Shown here: piece by piece, positions 26,788-38,322 of the stretch | Layout: the number at the start of each line of letters is the position of its first letter | How positions within the stretch are numbered: position 1 is the stretch's first letter | Assembly (NCBI RefSeq): GCF_044547355.1 | Contig: NZ_JBIUAG010000040.1 | Coordinates: 1 to 64,000, forward strand | DNA from: Kutzneria sp044547355 | GTDB taxonomy: Bacteria; Actinomycetota; Actinomycetes; Mycobacteriales; Pseudonocardiaceae | Reading direction: 5' to 3' | DNA: 64,000 bases | The notes under the pieces: model-generated | The model's input: only the letters and a program-made list of their open reading frames with translations | Told to the model about the DNA's origin: nothing | The model's database searches: none | Program-made: the position numbers and the translations under genes

Positions 26788-27024
26788 TCAGCCGCCGAGC
26801 TTGGCCAGCAGGCCGATGCCGATGATGCTGATCACCCAGATCGCGGCGACGAACAGGGTGATCCGGTCCAGGTTCTTCTCGACGACGCTCGACCCGGACA
26901 GGCTCGACTGCATGCCGCCGCCGAACAGCGAGGACAGACCGCCGCCACGGCCGCGGTGCAGCAGCACCAGCAGGATCAGCAGCAAGCTGGCGACGATCAG
27001 CAGGATCTGAAGGAACAGGTTCAT
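26788..27024 (-). CDS. secG: Preprotein translocase subunit SecG
   Basis: SecG is an accessory subunit of the SecYEG export channel. It has 78 residues with two TM helices (LFLQILLIVASLLLILLVLL and ITLFVAAIWVISIIGIGLL) joined by the conserved Gly-rich loop HRGRGGGLSSLFGGGMQSSL. The position downstream of tpiA matches the usual gap-pgk-tpiA-secG order in actinobacteria. Confidence 0.96.
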   Translation of the reverse strand: MNLFLQILLIVASLLLILLVLLHRGRGGGLSSLFGGGMQSSLSGSSVVEKNLDRITLFVAAIWVISIIGIGLLAKLGG

Positions 27025-27378
27025 CTCACCCTCGCTGTAAGGCGTTTAGACGCTACAGGCTACCTGCTCCCACCCCGGCTTCGGTGCACGGTCCGGAAAG
27101 GAGCAGTCACGGAAAACGAACCGGGCCCCCGCCGCGCCCGCGACAGGGCCCCGACCTGCGACAACGATCTACGGCAGGCCGGCAGCCACCAGCACGTCAG
27201 TAGCGAACCATCGCAACAGCCCGCCGGCCGACACCACCAACCGAGGCGGACTACGGCGAGCAAGCCGCAGGCCGGCAGCACACCACCGGCCAGCTACCGC
27301 AGTGGCCCGCCGGCCGGCAGTGCGCGCGGGGGCGAACTGCGGCGGGCGGGCCACTGGCGGGCTGCGCGGCGGCGGGAG
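27025..27378. other. Intergenic 354 bp between tpiA and secG
   Basis: No gene is evident. The stretch is GC-rich with imperfect repeats of a GCCGGC-containing motif (for example CAGGCCGGCAGC near 27178 and 27270, and GCCCGCCGGCCG near 27222 and 27308). These could form secondary structure or act as a terminator for the glycolytic operon. The secG promoter should lie near 27030-27060. Confidence 0.4.
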
Positions 27379-28163
27379 CTACGGGAGCGGACCGCCGGCG
27401 GCGAGGGCGCAGAGCTTGGCGAACTCGTCGCCGTCGAGGCTGGCCCCGCCGACGAGGCCGCCGTCGATGTCGGGCTGCTTGATCAGGTCGGCGATGCTGC
27501 CGGACTTGACCGAGCCGCCGTAGAGGACACGGACGGTGTCGGCGACCTCCTGGCCGTACTTCTCGGCCAGGGTGGCCCGGATGGAGGCGCAGACCTCCTG
27601 GGCGTCGGACGGGGTGGCGACCTTGCCGGTGCCGATCGCCCACACGGGCTCGTAGGCGATCACGAGCTTGGCCACCTGCTCGGCCTTGAGGCCCTTGAGA
27701 CCGGCGATCAGCTGGGCGTTGCAGTGCTCCAGGTGGCCGTTGGCCTCCCGCACCTCCAGCTGCTCGCCCACGCACACGATGGGCGTGAGCCCGTGCTTGA
27801 GGGCGGCCTTGACCTTGCGGTTGACCAGCTCGTCGTCCTCGTGGTGGTACTCCCGCCGCTCGGAGTGGCCGACCACCACGTAGGTGCAGCCGAGCTTGGC
27901 CAGCTGCGGACCGGACACGTCGCCGGTGTAGGCCCCGGAGTCGTGCGGGGACAGGTCCTGGGCGCCGTACTTGAGCAGCAGCTTGTCCCCGTCGACCAGG
28001 GTCTGCACGCTGCGCAGCGAGATGAACGGCGGCAGCACCGCCACCTCGACCTTGGCGAAGTACTTCTCCGGCAGCGAGAAGGCGATCTTCTGGGTCAGGG
28101 CGATGGCCTCGAGGTGGTTGAGGTTCATCTTCCAGTTGCCGGCGATCAGCGGAAGCCGCGCCA

Positions 28164-28164
<1 letters not shown>
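27379..28164 (-). CDS. tpiA: Triosephosphate isomerase
   Basis: The enzyme interconverts dihydroxyacetone phosphate and glyceraldehyde 3-phosphate. The 261-aa TIM barrel has NWKMNLNH (substrate Asn and Lys), GHSERREYHHE (electrophilic His) and YEPVWAIGTGK (catalytic Glu plus phosphate loop). The ATG overlaps the pgk stop as ATGA, so it is coupled in the gap-pgk-tpiA operon. Confidence 0.98.
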
Positions 28165-29369
<1,205 letters not shown>

Positions 29370-29383
29370 TTGCGGTTGCCCTC

Positions 29384-30388
<1,005 letters not shown>

Positions 30389-30578
30389 GGTGTGTCTCCT
30401 CGAAACTCGAACCGGTCAAATGCCGGAGCCCAGTAGATGCGGCGACGCTGCCTGCCGGCAACACTAGCGTTACGAAGTAGCGCTGGTCACAGTGGTATGG
30501 CAGCTTTCTTGATCGAGCCAGCTGAGACTGCTCCGTTCGGCCCAGTGCAGGCCCTGAATTGTTACAGAACCCGGTAGG

Positions 30579-31343
30579 TCAGGCGCCGCCCTCGTTGGTG
30601 GTCACGTTGCCCTTGATGATGCCGGCCACGATGCTGTTCTTCACCGTGCCGTTGACCACGGTCTTGACGGTGTCGCCCGAGCGCGCGGGCTTGTCCTTCT
30701 TCTTTGCCGGGGCCGGCGACGGCGCCTGGTCCTCGGCGATCATGGTGGCCAGCGTGCGGGCGTCGAAGCCGGGCACGGCGACCCAGGCCTGGGCGGCGAA
30801 CTCCTTGTTGGTCACGGTCAGCGCGGCGTAGTCGGTCCTGCGGGCGACCTTGGTGTAGTCGGAGCGGAAGACCGGCTGGTACACGGCGTCGGAGACGATC
30901 ATCGCGGTGCTCATCGAGCCGTCCGGGCGCGCGGCGATGCAGCGGCGGGCCAGCACCTTGAACGCCGGCGCCTCCAGCAGCCGGGCCCGGGTGATGTTGG
31001 ACGGGTGGAAGCCCGGCCCGTCCGGCAGCGGGCCCACCTCGACGGCCAGCCGCAGCCGCAGCTCCAGCTTGTTCCATTTGTTGTGCTCGGCCACGATCGC
31101 GTCCAGCGCGTGGCCCAGGTCCACGACCCGGCCCAGCAGCGCGGTCGGGAAGGCGTAGAGCCAGCCGTCCCCGGTGTACTGCGTGTCGACGGCGTCGTCA
31201 CGGCTGATCCCGACCACGTCCATGCCCGCCCCGAGCAGCGTCTGCAGCACGGTCGGGACCTGGGGCAGCAGGTGCGGTGCGGTGCTCGCGGAGTCGATGA
31301 CGTCCACGCCCAGCAGGGCTCGGAATTCCGCGACAGTGTCCAC
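30579..31343 (-). CDS. Nucleotidyl-cyclase-like protein with amyloid-motif-like C-terminus
   Basis: I do not know a named family member. Residues 1-200 resemble a compact class III nucleotidyl-cyclase domain. The first metal Asp may lie in LLGVDVID, a GDG motif in YTGDGWLYAFP could carry the second, and ELRLRLAVEVGPLPDGPGF leads into ITRARLLEAPAFK, as in cyclase-related proteins next to actinomycete regulators. A Pro/Lys-rich linker and a terminal NGTVKNSIVAGIIKGNVTTN motif (about residues 231-250) follow, recalling short bacterial amyloid signalling motifs. GTG 31343 has a perfect GGAGG five bases upstream. It follows the Crp-type gene by 23 bp. Confidence 0.8.
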   Translation of the reverse strand: MDTVAEFRALLGVDVIDSASTAPHLLPQVPTVLQTLLGAGMDVVGISRDDAVDTQYTGDGWLYAFPTALLGRVVDLGHALDAIVAEHNKWNKLELRLRLAVEVGPLPDGPGFHPSNITRARLLEAPAFKVLARRCIAARPDGSMSTAMIVSDAVYQPVFRSDYTKVARRTDYAALTVTNKEFAAQAWVAVPGFDARTLATMIAEDQAPSPAPAKKKDKPARSGDTVKTVVNGTVKNSIVAGIIKGNVTTNEGGA

Positions 31344-31366
31344 TAAATCCTCCAGATGGCCGATGG

Positions 31367-32110
31367 TCAGCACGCACGAGTGGAGTCTGGGGGCGCGAAG
31401 TTGTCCGGTCTCCCGGAAAAGCGGGAGACATCGCCACGGCCGGGCCGCCAGTCGGGATCGGCCAGGCACCGCTCCAGCAGCTGCGGGTCGGGCAGCACGT
31501 AGCTGCGCCGGCCGGTCTCCAGCAGCTTGTCGGACCGCAACTGCTTGAGCACGTGGTCCACGGTCTTGGCCGACGCCGTCACGAACTGGGCGATCTCCAG
31601 CTGGGTCAGGCCCCTGACCCGCAGCCCGCCGGCGCCGGCCGGCTCGCCGCTGGACTGGGCCCAGCTCAACAGCTGCCGCGCCACCCGCACCGACACCTCG
31701 AACGAGGCGTGCAGCCGTTGGCGCTGGTCGGCCTGGAACAGCCGCTTGCTCAGCACGTCGGTGACGTGGGCCGCCAGCGGCGGGTGGTCGCGCACCAGGG
31801 TCCGAAAGGTGTGCGCGTCCACGTGCACGGCGGCGCCGGGCGTCCGGGCGATCACGTCCGCGCTGCGCGGCCGGTCCCCCATCACACCCATCTCCCCCAT
31901 CAGCTCGCCCGAGCCGTAGAAGCCGAGAATGGAGTCCGCGCCGTTGGGGCCGTGCAGCACCACCTTGACCTTGCCCGCCTCGATCAGCAGCACCTCGTCG
32001 GCCGGCGCGCCCTCCGCGATGAGCACCTCGCCCCGCCGGAACGGCCGGGAGCGCCCGGAGTTTCGCAGCAGGGTGCGGACCTGGTCGGCTAACCGGTGGT
32101 CCTCGGTCAT
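31367..32110 (-). CDS. Crp/Fnr-family transcriptional regulator
   Basis: This is a 247-aa cyclic-nucleotide-type regulator. The N-terminal beta-barrel (residues 22-120) has LIEAGKVKVVLHG and a phosphate-cassette-like GELMGEMGVMGDRPRSADV. That resembles the cAMP-binding GE..LL..RSA pattern, so ligand binding is plausible. The C-terminal winged helix contains GLTQLEIAQFVTASAKTVDHVLKQL. Its immediate partner is the cyclase-like gene on the same transcript, suggesting a nucleotide-signal/response pair. Ligand and targets are unknown. Confidence 0.92.
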   Translation of the reverse strand: MTEDHRLADQVRTLLRNSGRSRPFRRGEVLIAEGAPADEVLLIEAGKVKVVLHGPNGADSILGFYGSGELMGEMGVMGDRPRSADVIARTPGAAVHVDAHTFRTLVRDHPPLAAHVTDVLSKRLFQADQRQRLHASFEVSVRVARQLLSWAQSSGEPAGAGGLRVRGLTQLEIAQFVTASAKTVDHVLKQLRSDKLLETGRRSYVLPDPQLLERCLADPDWRPGRGDVSRFSGRPDNFAPPDSTRAC

Positions 32111-32193
32111 CTCACGTTCCCCTCAGCGACGAGCGCAGCCATGGTCTCGGCAGCGGCGCTCGCCCAGCAAGGTCTGGATCGGGTGGCACCGCC

Positions 32194-32706
32194 TCAACGC
32201 CCGGAATGCGCGGTTTGCGCGCGCTGAATCGTCGTGACGGCGGCGTCCACGGACACGACGGCGGTGTCGAGGACCAGGTGATCACGGTCCCAGGGCTCGT
32301 AGGCGCGGGCCTGGACCTCGGCCCAGGACGGCAGGGGCAGGTCGGGGATGTCGACCTCGCGGGTGGCGATCCGGCGCCGGTGGGCGGGGACGTCGGAGCA
32401 GACGAGCTCGACCTCCAGCAGCCCGGCGCCGGCCTCCTTCGCGGTGTCCACCCAGCCGTCGCGGATCACGGCCAGGGCGTTGACGCACTCGACGACGACG
32501 TCCAGCCCGAGCCGAAGTTGTTCCAGGGCAAGGGAATGGGCCACGGCGTAGCCGACGACGCCGAGCGGGTGGGTCAGCTCGGAGTGCCGCACGATGGTCG
32601 CCTCGACGGTGTCCACGCGCAGGTACGAGGCCCGGGTCGCCCGGGCCAGGGCGGTGGACACCGTCGTCTTACCCGTGGCCGGTAGCCCGCCGATCACTGT
32701 GAGCAC
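32194..32706 (-). CDS. P-loop kinase-like AAA family protein
   Basis: This small P-loop protein (170 aa) has Walker A GLPATGKTT near the N-terminus, the substrate strand SYLRVDTVEATI, and RRRIATREVDIPDL as a probable lid. It resembles predicted kinases related to the chloramphenicol phosphotransferase group. The substrate is unknown. The start is GTG 32706, 12 bp downstream of the whiA stop, so it could be read through from the whiA operon. Confidence 0.85.
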   Translation of the reverse strand: MLTVIGGLPATGKTTVSTALARATRASYLRVDTVEATIVRHSELTHPLGVVGYAVAHSLALEQLRLGLDVVVECVNALAVIRDGWVDTAKEAGAGLLEVELVCSDVPAHRRRIATREVDIPDLPLPSWAEVQARAYEPWDRDHLVLDTAVVSVDAAVTTIQRAQTAHSGR

Positions 32707-32718
32707 CGGTCAGGGATA

Positions 32719-33714
32719 TCAGACGTCGGCCTCCTCGACGTCCAACATCTCCGGAGTGACGGCCGACTCGGTGTCGGGCAGGCCCAGCTCGTGCGCCCGC
32801 TTGTCGGCCATGGCCAGCAGCCGGCGGATCCGGCCGGCCACCGCGTCCTTGGTCATCGGCGGCTCGGACAGCTGCCCCAGCTCCTCCAACGACGCCTGGC
32901 GGTTGCTCAGCCGCAGCCGGCCGGCGGTGACCAGGTGGTTGGGCGCGGACGGCCCGAGGATGTCCAGCGCCCGCTCCACCCGGGCGGCGGCGGCGACAGC
33001 GGCCCGGGCCGAGCGGCGCAGGTTGGCGTCGTCGAAGTTGGCCAGCCGGTTGGCGGTGGCCCGGACCTCGCGGCGCATCCGCCGCTCCTCCCAGGCCATC
33101 ACCGAATCGTGCGCCCCCAGCCGGGTCAGCAGCGCGCCGATGGCGTCGCCGTCGCGGACCACGACCCGGTCGGCCCCGCGCACCTCGCGGGACTTGGCCT
33201 GGATGCCCATCCGCCGGGCCGCGCCGACCAGCGCCAGCGCCGCCTCCGGCCCCGGACAGGTCACCTCCAGCGCGCTGGACCGGCCGGGCTCGGTCAGCGA
33301 GCCGTGGGCCAGGAACGCGCCGCGCCAGGCCGCCTCGGAGTCGCAGGTGCCGCCGGACACCACCGGCGCGGGCAGCCCCCGCACCGGGCGGCCGCGCGGG
33401 TCCAGCAGGCCGGTCTGCCGGGCCAGGCCCTCGCCGTCCTTGACCACGCGCACCACCCAGCGGGTGCCCTTGCGCAGCCCGCCGGAGGTGAGCACGTGCA
33501 CGTCGGAGTGGTGCCCGAACAGGTCGTGGATCTCCTTGCGCAGCCGGCGCGCGGCCGAGCCGGTGTCCAGCTCGGCCTCGACCACGACCCGGCCGGCCAC
33601 GATGTGCAGGCCGCCGGCGAACCGCAGCAGCGAGGAGACCTCGGCCCGGCGGCAACAGGTCTTGGCCACGGCCAGCCGGCTCAGCTCGTCCTTGACCGCG
33701 CCGGTCATCGCCAC
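32719..33714 (-). CDS. whiA: Sporulation/cell-division regulator WhiA
   Basis: WhiA is a DNA-binding regulator of sporulation septation in filamentous actinomycetes. It combines a degenerate LAGLIDADG homing-endonuclease domain with a C-terminal helix-turn-helix. The 331-aa product matches closely: KTCCRRAEVSSLLRFAGG, EAAWRGAFLAHGSLTEPGRS, NLRRSARAAVAAAARVERAL, then LGQLSEPPMTKDAVAGRIRR as the helix-turn-helix. The start GTG-GCG-ATG agrees with the Streptomyces reading MAMT. It is clustered with yvcK, rapZ and uvrC in the standard order. Confidence 0.97.
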   Translation of the reverse strand: MAMTGAVKDELSRLAVAKTCCRRAEVSSLLRFAGGLHIVAGRVVVEAELDTGSAARRLRKEIHDLFGHHSDVHVLTSGGLRKGTRWVVRVVKDGEGLARQTGLLDPRGRPVRGLPAPVVSGGTCDSEAAWRGAFLAHGSLTEPGRSSALEVTCPGPEAALALVGAARRMGIQAKSREVRGADRVVVRDGDAIGALLTRLGAHDSVMAWEERRMRREVRATANRLANFDDANLRRSARAAVAAAARVERALDILGPSAPNHLVTAGRLRLSNRQASLEELGQLSEPPMTKDAVAGRIRRLLAMADKRAHELGLPDTESAVTPEMLDVEEADV

Positions 33715-33736
33715 GGGTGGTGCCCTCCGCTTCTCG

Positions 33737-34735
33737 TCACACTCGGTCGTGCAGTCCGTGCAGTTGCAGCGCGTCCCGCAGGCTCAGCGCGAGCGCCGCC
33801 GGGTCGTGCCGGTCGGCGGCGCCCCCGGCCGTCACGGTGGACAGGTGCGCCGTCGCCCCCAGCGAGGCCGCGGCGGTGCGCAGCCGTTCCGGGGTGGGCA
33901 CCGAGTCCCCGTCGGCGACCACGGCGTCCACCCGCAGCCTCGGTGCGTGTTGGCAGAGTACGTCCAAGTGCCGTTCGGGGGAGAAACCGGCGGTCTCACC
34001 TGGTTGGGGGACCAGGTTGAGCACAACCACCTTGCACGCGGCGGTGTCGACCAGGGCCTCGTGCAGCTCCGGCACCAGCAGGTGCGGCAGCACGCTGGTG
34101 AACCAAGATCCAGGTCCGAGCAGCACCACGTCCGCGTCGAGCACCGCCTGGACCGCCTGCGGGCAGGCGGTCGGCGGGCCGTTGCGGTCGGCCCGCAGCC
34201 GGATCCGCTGCACCTGTCCGGGTGTGGTGGCGACCGCCACCTGTCCCCTGATCCGGCGAACCGCGGTGACGTCCTCGTCCAGCCCGGTCACGTCCGCCTC
34301 GATGTCCAGCGGCACGTTGCACATCGGTAAGACGCGCCCGCGCAGGCCCATCAGCCGGGCCACCTCGTCCAGCACGGCCACCGGGTCGCCCAGGGTCTCC
34401 AGCAGGCCGGCGATCAGCAGGTTGCCCACGGCGTGGCCGGCCAGCGCCCCGTTGCCGCCGAAGCGGTGCTGGAACACCTCCGACCACATGCGGCCGGCGT
34501 CGTCCTCGGCGGCCAGCGCGGCCAGGGCCTTGCGCAGGTCGCCGGGCGGCAGCAGGCCGAGCTCGCGGCGCAGGCGGCCCGAGGAGCCGCCGTCGTCGGC
34601 CACGGTGACCACGGCCGTCACGTCCGGGGTGAGCAGCCGCAGGGCGCGCAGCGTCGCCTGAAGGCCGTGGCCCCCGCCGAGGGCCACCGCCCGCAGGGGT
34701 TTGTCATGCGCGCCGGACGGCTGCACGGGGATCAC
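33737..34735 (-). CDS. yvcK: Gluconeogenesis factor family protein YvcK/CofD-like
   Basis: This is a predicted UDP-sugar-binding protein needed for cell-wall homeostasis and growth on gluconeogenic carbon in other bacteria. The 332-aa CofD-like fold shows VALGGGHGLQATLRAL, VTVADDGGSSGRLR, GNLLIAGLLE and LLGPGSWFTSVLPHLLV. The ATG overlaps the rapZ stop, and whiA follows 22 bp after the end. This is part of the whiA operon. Confidence 0.95.
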   Translation of the reverse strand: MIPVQPSGAHDKPLRAVALGGGHGLQATLRALRLLTPDVTAVVTVADDGGSSGRLRRELGLLPPGDLRKALAALAAEDDAGRMWSEVFQHRFGGNGALAGHAVGNLLIAGLLETLGDPVAVLDEVARLMGLRGRVLPMCNVPLDIEADVTGLDEDVTAVRRIRGQVAVATTPGQVQRIRLRADRNGPPTACPQAVQAVLDADVVLLGPGSWFTSVLPHLLVPELHEALVDTAACKVVVLNLVPQPGETAGFSPERHLDVLCQHAPRLRVDAVVADGDSVPTPERLRTAAASLGATAHLSTVTAGGAADRHDPAALALSLRDALQLHGLHDRV

Positions 34736-35622
34736 TCGCGCCCCAGGTCGCGGTGCACGACCTTGACGGTCATCCCGTCCTCCGTGGACAGCAGAGCTGA
34801 AAGTTCTTCGGAAATCGCCACACTTCGGTGCTTACCACCGGTGCAGCCCACCGCCAAGGTCAGGTAGCGCTTGCCCTCGCGGCGGTAGCCGGCGCCGATC
34901 AGCTTGAGCAGCTCGTGGTAGCGGTCCAGGAACTCCTCCGCGCCCTCCTGGCTGAGCACGTAGTTGCGCACGTCGGCGTCCAGGCCGGTCTGCTCGCGCA
35001 GCTCCGGGATCCAGAACGGGTTGGGCAGGAAGCGCACGTCCATCACCAGGTCGGCGTCCATCGGCAGGCCGTACTTGTAGCCGAAGGACAGCACGGTGAC
35101 CCGGGTGCGGGCGCTGGTCTCGCTGCCGAAGGTGTCCTCGATCTTGGCCCGCAGCTGGTGCACCGACAGGGCGCTGGTGTCCAGCACCAGGTCGGCCGCC
35201 TCCCGCAGCGGGGTCAGCAGCAGGCGCTCGGCGGCGATGCCGTCGGCCAGCCGGCCGTCGGCCTGCAACGGGTGGCCGCGGCGGACCGACTCGAACCGGC
35301 GCACCAGCACGTCGTCGGTGGCCTCCAGGAACAGCACGCGCGGCTTGTAGCCGCGGGCGTCCAGGTCCTTGATGATGGCGGCCAGATCGTCGGTGAAGGC
35401 GCGGCTGCGCACGTCCATCACGACCGCGACCCGGGTGATCGCGCCCCGGGCCTGCGCGCCCAGCTCGACCATGGTGGCGATCAGCTCCGGCGGCAGGTTG
35501 TCGACGACGAACCAGCCCAGGTCCTCCAGGCATTTGGCGGCGGTGCTGCGGCCGGCACCGGACAACCCGGTGACGACGGCGACCTCGATGCCGGACTTGT
35601 TGGTGGCGGCGGGTGCGTTCAC
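34732..35622 (-). CDS. rapZ: RNase adapter RapZ (YvcJ) family P-loop protein
   Basis: This is a nucleotide-binding adapter. In enterobacteria RapZ controls glucosamine-6-phosphate synthesis through small RNAs, but in actinobacteria its role is less defined. The 296-aa product has Walker A TGLSGAGRSTA, the Asp strand WFVVDNLPPELI, and the C-terminal domain with LSFGYKYGLP, DVRFLPNPFW and CTGGKHRSVAI. The start overlaps the uvrC stop as GTGA. Confidence 0.96.
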   Translation of the reverse strand: MNAPAATNKSGIEVAVVTGLSGAGRSTAAKCLEDLGWFVVDNLPPELIATMVELGAQARGAITRVAVVMDVRSRAFTDDLAAIIKDLDARGYKPRVLFLEATDDVLVRRFESVRRGHPLQADGRLADGIAAERLLLTPLREAADLVLDTSALSVHQLRAKIEDTFGSETSARTRVTVLSFGYKYGLPMDADLVMDVRFLPNPFWIPELREQTGLDADVRNYVLSQEGAEEFLDRYHELLKLIGAGYRREGKRYLTLAVGCTGGKHRSVAISEELSALLSTEDGMTVKVVHRDLGRE

Positions 35623-37565
35623 TGTTGCTCCCCTTCCTTCCCGGCACTCGCCAGGGTCGCGTGTACGGCTTCCGCGGTGCGCCGGCCCACGCCGGGCACC
35701 CCGCTGATCTCATCCACGGTGGCCTCACGCAGCTTGCGCACCGAGCCGAAGTGCTTGAGCAGCGCCGCCTTGCGGCTCTGGCCGAGGCCGGGCACCTGGT
35801 CCAGCTCCGAGACCGTCATGCGCTGGCCGCGCTTCTGCCGGTGGTAGGAGATGGCGAAGCGGTGCGCCTCGTCCCGCACGCGCTGCAACAGGTACAGCGC
35901 CTCGCTGGTGCGGGGCAGGATCACCGGATCGGGTTCGCCGGGCACCCACACCTCCTCCAGGCGCTTGGCCAGGCCGATCACGGCGACGTCGGTGACGCCG
36001 AGCTCGGCCAGCACGTCCGCGGCCACCGCCACCTGCGGCGCGCCGCCGTCCACCACCAGCAGGTTCGGCGGATACGCGAACCTACGCGGCTTGCCGGTCT
36101 CCGGGTCGATGCCGGGGCGGTCGGGATCGACCGGGGCGGCGGTCTCCTGCTGGTAGCGGGCGAAGCGGCGGCGGACGACCTCGGCGATCGAGCCCACGTC
36201 GCCGCCCTCCGCGCCCTCCCGGATCGCGAACCGGCGGTACTCGGACTTGCGGGCCAGGCCGTCCTCGAAGACCACCAGCGAGGCCACGACGTCGGTGCCC
36301 TGCACGTGGCTGACGTCGGTGCACTCGATGCGCAGCGGCGCCGAGTCCAGGCCGAGGGCGTCCTGGAGCTCCTGGAGCGCCGCCGACCGCGCGGTCAGGT
36401 CGCCGGCGCGGCGGAGCTTGTGCTGGGCGAACGCCTCCTTGGCGTTGCGCTCCACGACCTCCATCAGCGCCCGCTTGTCGCCCCGCTGCGGGATCCGCAG
36501 CTGGACCCGGGACCCTCGCAGCCCCGACAGCCAGTCGGCGATGGCCTCGGCGTCGTCGGGCAGCTCCGGCACCAGCACCTCGCGCGGCACCGCGCTGCCG
36601 GTCTGCTCCGCGCCCTCGGCCATGTCGGCCTGGTCGCCGTAGAACTGGCTGAGGAACTGGTCGACGAGGCCGGCGGTGTCGGTCTCCTCGACCTTGTCGA
36701 TCACCCAGCCCCGCTGGCCCCGGACCCGGCCGCCGCGCACGTGGAAGACCTGGACCGAGGCCTCCAGCTCGTCCTGGGCGAAGGCCACGACGTCGGCGTC
36801 GGTGCCGTCGCCGAGCACGACCGCCTGCTTCTCCAGCGCCATCTTGGCCGCGTTCAGGTCGTCGCGCAGGCGGGCCGCCCGCTCGAACTCCAACTGCTCG
36901 GAGGCGGCCAGCATCTCCCGCTCCAGCCGCTTGACCAGGCCGTCGGTCCGGCCGGCCAGGAAGTCGCAGAAGTCCTCGACGATGGCCCGGTGCTCGGCCG
37001 CCGACACCTTGCCCACGCACGGGGCCGAGCACTTGTCGATGTAGCCGAGCAGGCACGGCCGGCCGATCTGGCCGTGCCGCTTGAACACCCCGTTGGAGCA
37101 GGTTCGGGCCGGGAAGACCCGCAGCAGCAGGTCCAGCGTCTCGCGGATGGCCCACGCGTGCGAGTACGGGCCGAAATAGCGCACGCCCTTGCGACGGGGG
37201 CCGCGATAGACGTGCAGGCGCGGGAATTCCTCGTTCAGCGTCACCGCCAGCACCGGGTACGACTTGTCGTCCCGATAGCGGACGTTGAAGCGCGGATCGA
37301 ACTCCTTGATCCAGGAGTACTCCAGCTGGAGCGCCTCGACCTCGGTCGCCACCACCGTCCACTCGACGCTGGCCGCCGTGGTCACCATCTGCGCGGTCCG
37401 CGGATGCAGCGTCGTGACGTCGGCGAAGTACGAGGACAGGCGACTGCGCAGGCTCTTGGCCTTGCCGACGTAGATCACCCGGCGGTGCTGGTCGCGGAAC
37501 TTGTACACGCCAGGGTTGTCGGGGATCGTGCCTGGTGCTGGGCGATAGGTCGACGGGTCGGCCAC
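35619..37565 (-). CDS. uvrC: Excinuclease ABC subunit C
   Basis: UvrC is the nuclease subunit of nucleotide excision repair. The N-terminal GIY-YIG domain (GVYKFRDQHRRVIYVGKAKS) makes the 3' cut. A Cys cluster (CSNGVFKRHG...CLLGYIDKCSAPC) follows, then a UVR motif around residues 205-235 and an RNase H-like domain for the 5' cut (CTDVSHVQGTDVVAS, LLVVDGG, DEAHRFAI). Two C-terminal helix-hairpin-helix units (VPGLGQSRKAAL, VPGVGRRTAEAV) complete it. The length of 648 aa is typical. Confidence 0.98.
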   Translation of the reverse strand: MADPSTYRPAPGTIPDNPGVYKFRDQHRRVIYVGKAKSLRSRLSSYFADVTTLHPRTAQMVTTAASVEWTVVATEVEALQLEYSWIKEFDPRFNVRYRDDKSYPVLAVTLNEEFPRLHVYRGPRRKGVRYFGPYSHAWAIRETLDLLLRVFPARTCSNGVFKRHGQIGRPCLLGYIDKCSAPCVGKVSAAEHRAIVEDFCDFLAGRTDGLVKRLEREMLAASEQLEFERAARLRDDLNAAKMALEKQAVVLGDGTDADVVAFAQDELEASVQVFHVRGGRVRGQRGWVIDKVEETDTAGLVDQFLSQFYGDQADMAEGAEQTGSAVPREVLVPELPDDAEAIADWLSGLRGSRVQLRIPQRGDKRALMEVVERNAKEAFAQHKLRRAGDLTARSAALQELQDALGLDSAPLRIECTDVSHVQGTDVVASLVVFEDGLARKSEYRRFAIREGAEGGDVGSIAEVVRRRFARYQQETAAPVDPDRPGIDPETGKPRRFAYPPNLLVVDGGAPQVAVAADVLAELGVTDVAVIGLAKRLEEVWVPGEPDPVILPRTSEALYLLQRVRDEAHRFAISYHRQKRGQRMTVSELDQVPGLGQSRKAALLKHFGSVRKLREATVDEISGVPGVGRRTAEAVHATLASAGKEGEQQ

Positions 37566-37633
37566 CCGTCAAGCCTACGGCGGTGGTCCGACAGTTCCCG
37601 CACGCGGTCGGCGACCGCGTGCGGGAGGGCCGG

Positions 37634-38101
37634 TCAGGCCAGCACCACGGCGGCCCCGTCGACCTTCACGTTGACCGCGGTCAGGCCGGTCGTGGCCGGG
37701 CCCTTCTTGAGGGCGCCGGTGGCGGCGTCGAACTGGCTGCCGTGGCCGGGGCAGGTGATGGTGCCGCCGACCGGGGCGGCGACGGTGACGCCCTGGTGCG
37801 GGCAGGTGGCGCTGAACGCCTTGACCTCGCCGGCGGCCGGCTGGACCAGCAGGAGCTTGCTGCCGCTGCCGCCGGGGGCGTCGACGAGCAGGCCGCCGCC
37901 GACCGGCACCTGGGCCAGCTTGGCGACCTCGGTGCCGGCCGCGGCCGGGGGCTGGCCACCGTTGGTGTTGGTGCCCGAAGCGCCGCTGCTGGCGGTGGTG
38001 CTGCACGCCGTCGTGACCGCGCCGCCGGCGACCAGCGCGGCGACCAGGCCGCAGAGCACCTGGCGACGGTTCGGGTTGGCGATGACCTCGGGCGTCTTCA
38101 A
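37634..38101 (-). CDS. Rieske (2Fe-2S) lipoprotein
   Basis: This is a small exported iron-sulfur protein. TTG 38101 has a perfect GGAGG (38109-38113) at good spacing; the longer frame to 38134 has none. The N-terminus carries a twin-arginine motif NRRQVLCGLV and a lipobox-like VTTAC, so Tat export with lipidation is likely. A Gly/Thr/Asn-rich linker precedes the Rieske domain, with cluster ligands in CPHQGVT and CPGHGSQF. No cytochrome partner is adjacent; it is probably a standalone electron carrier. Confidence 0.93.
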   Translation of the reverse strand: MKTPEVIANPNRRQVLCGLVAALVAGGAVTTACSTTASSGASGTNTNGGQPPAAAGTEVAKLAQVPVGGGLLVDAPGGSGSKLLLVQPAAGEVKAFSATCPHQGVTVAAPVGGTITCPGHGSQFDAATGALKKGPATTGLTAVNVKVDGAAVVLA

Positions 38102-38322
38102 AACGAGCCTCCGTGCGACGTGGTGGGAAGACACAGTCCACCAGATACACGTGGCAGCCCGATCAGCGGTTCATCCGTATTGCCTGTGAATCGCCCGGAA
38201 ATAAGCAGCTCGGAATATGCTCAGAATGCCGACGGAATGCGATGCCGACGGCATATCCGGCGAAGGTCGGCGCCCGCCCGCGCCCCGAACGCGGGTGGAC
38301 GCCGACTTCCCCGCGACAGGGC

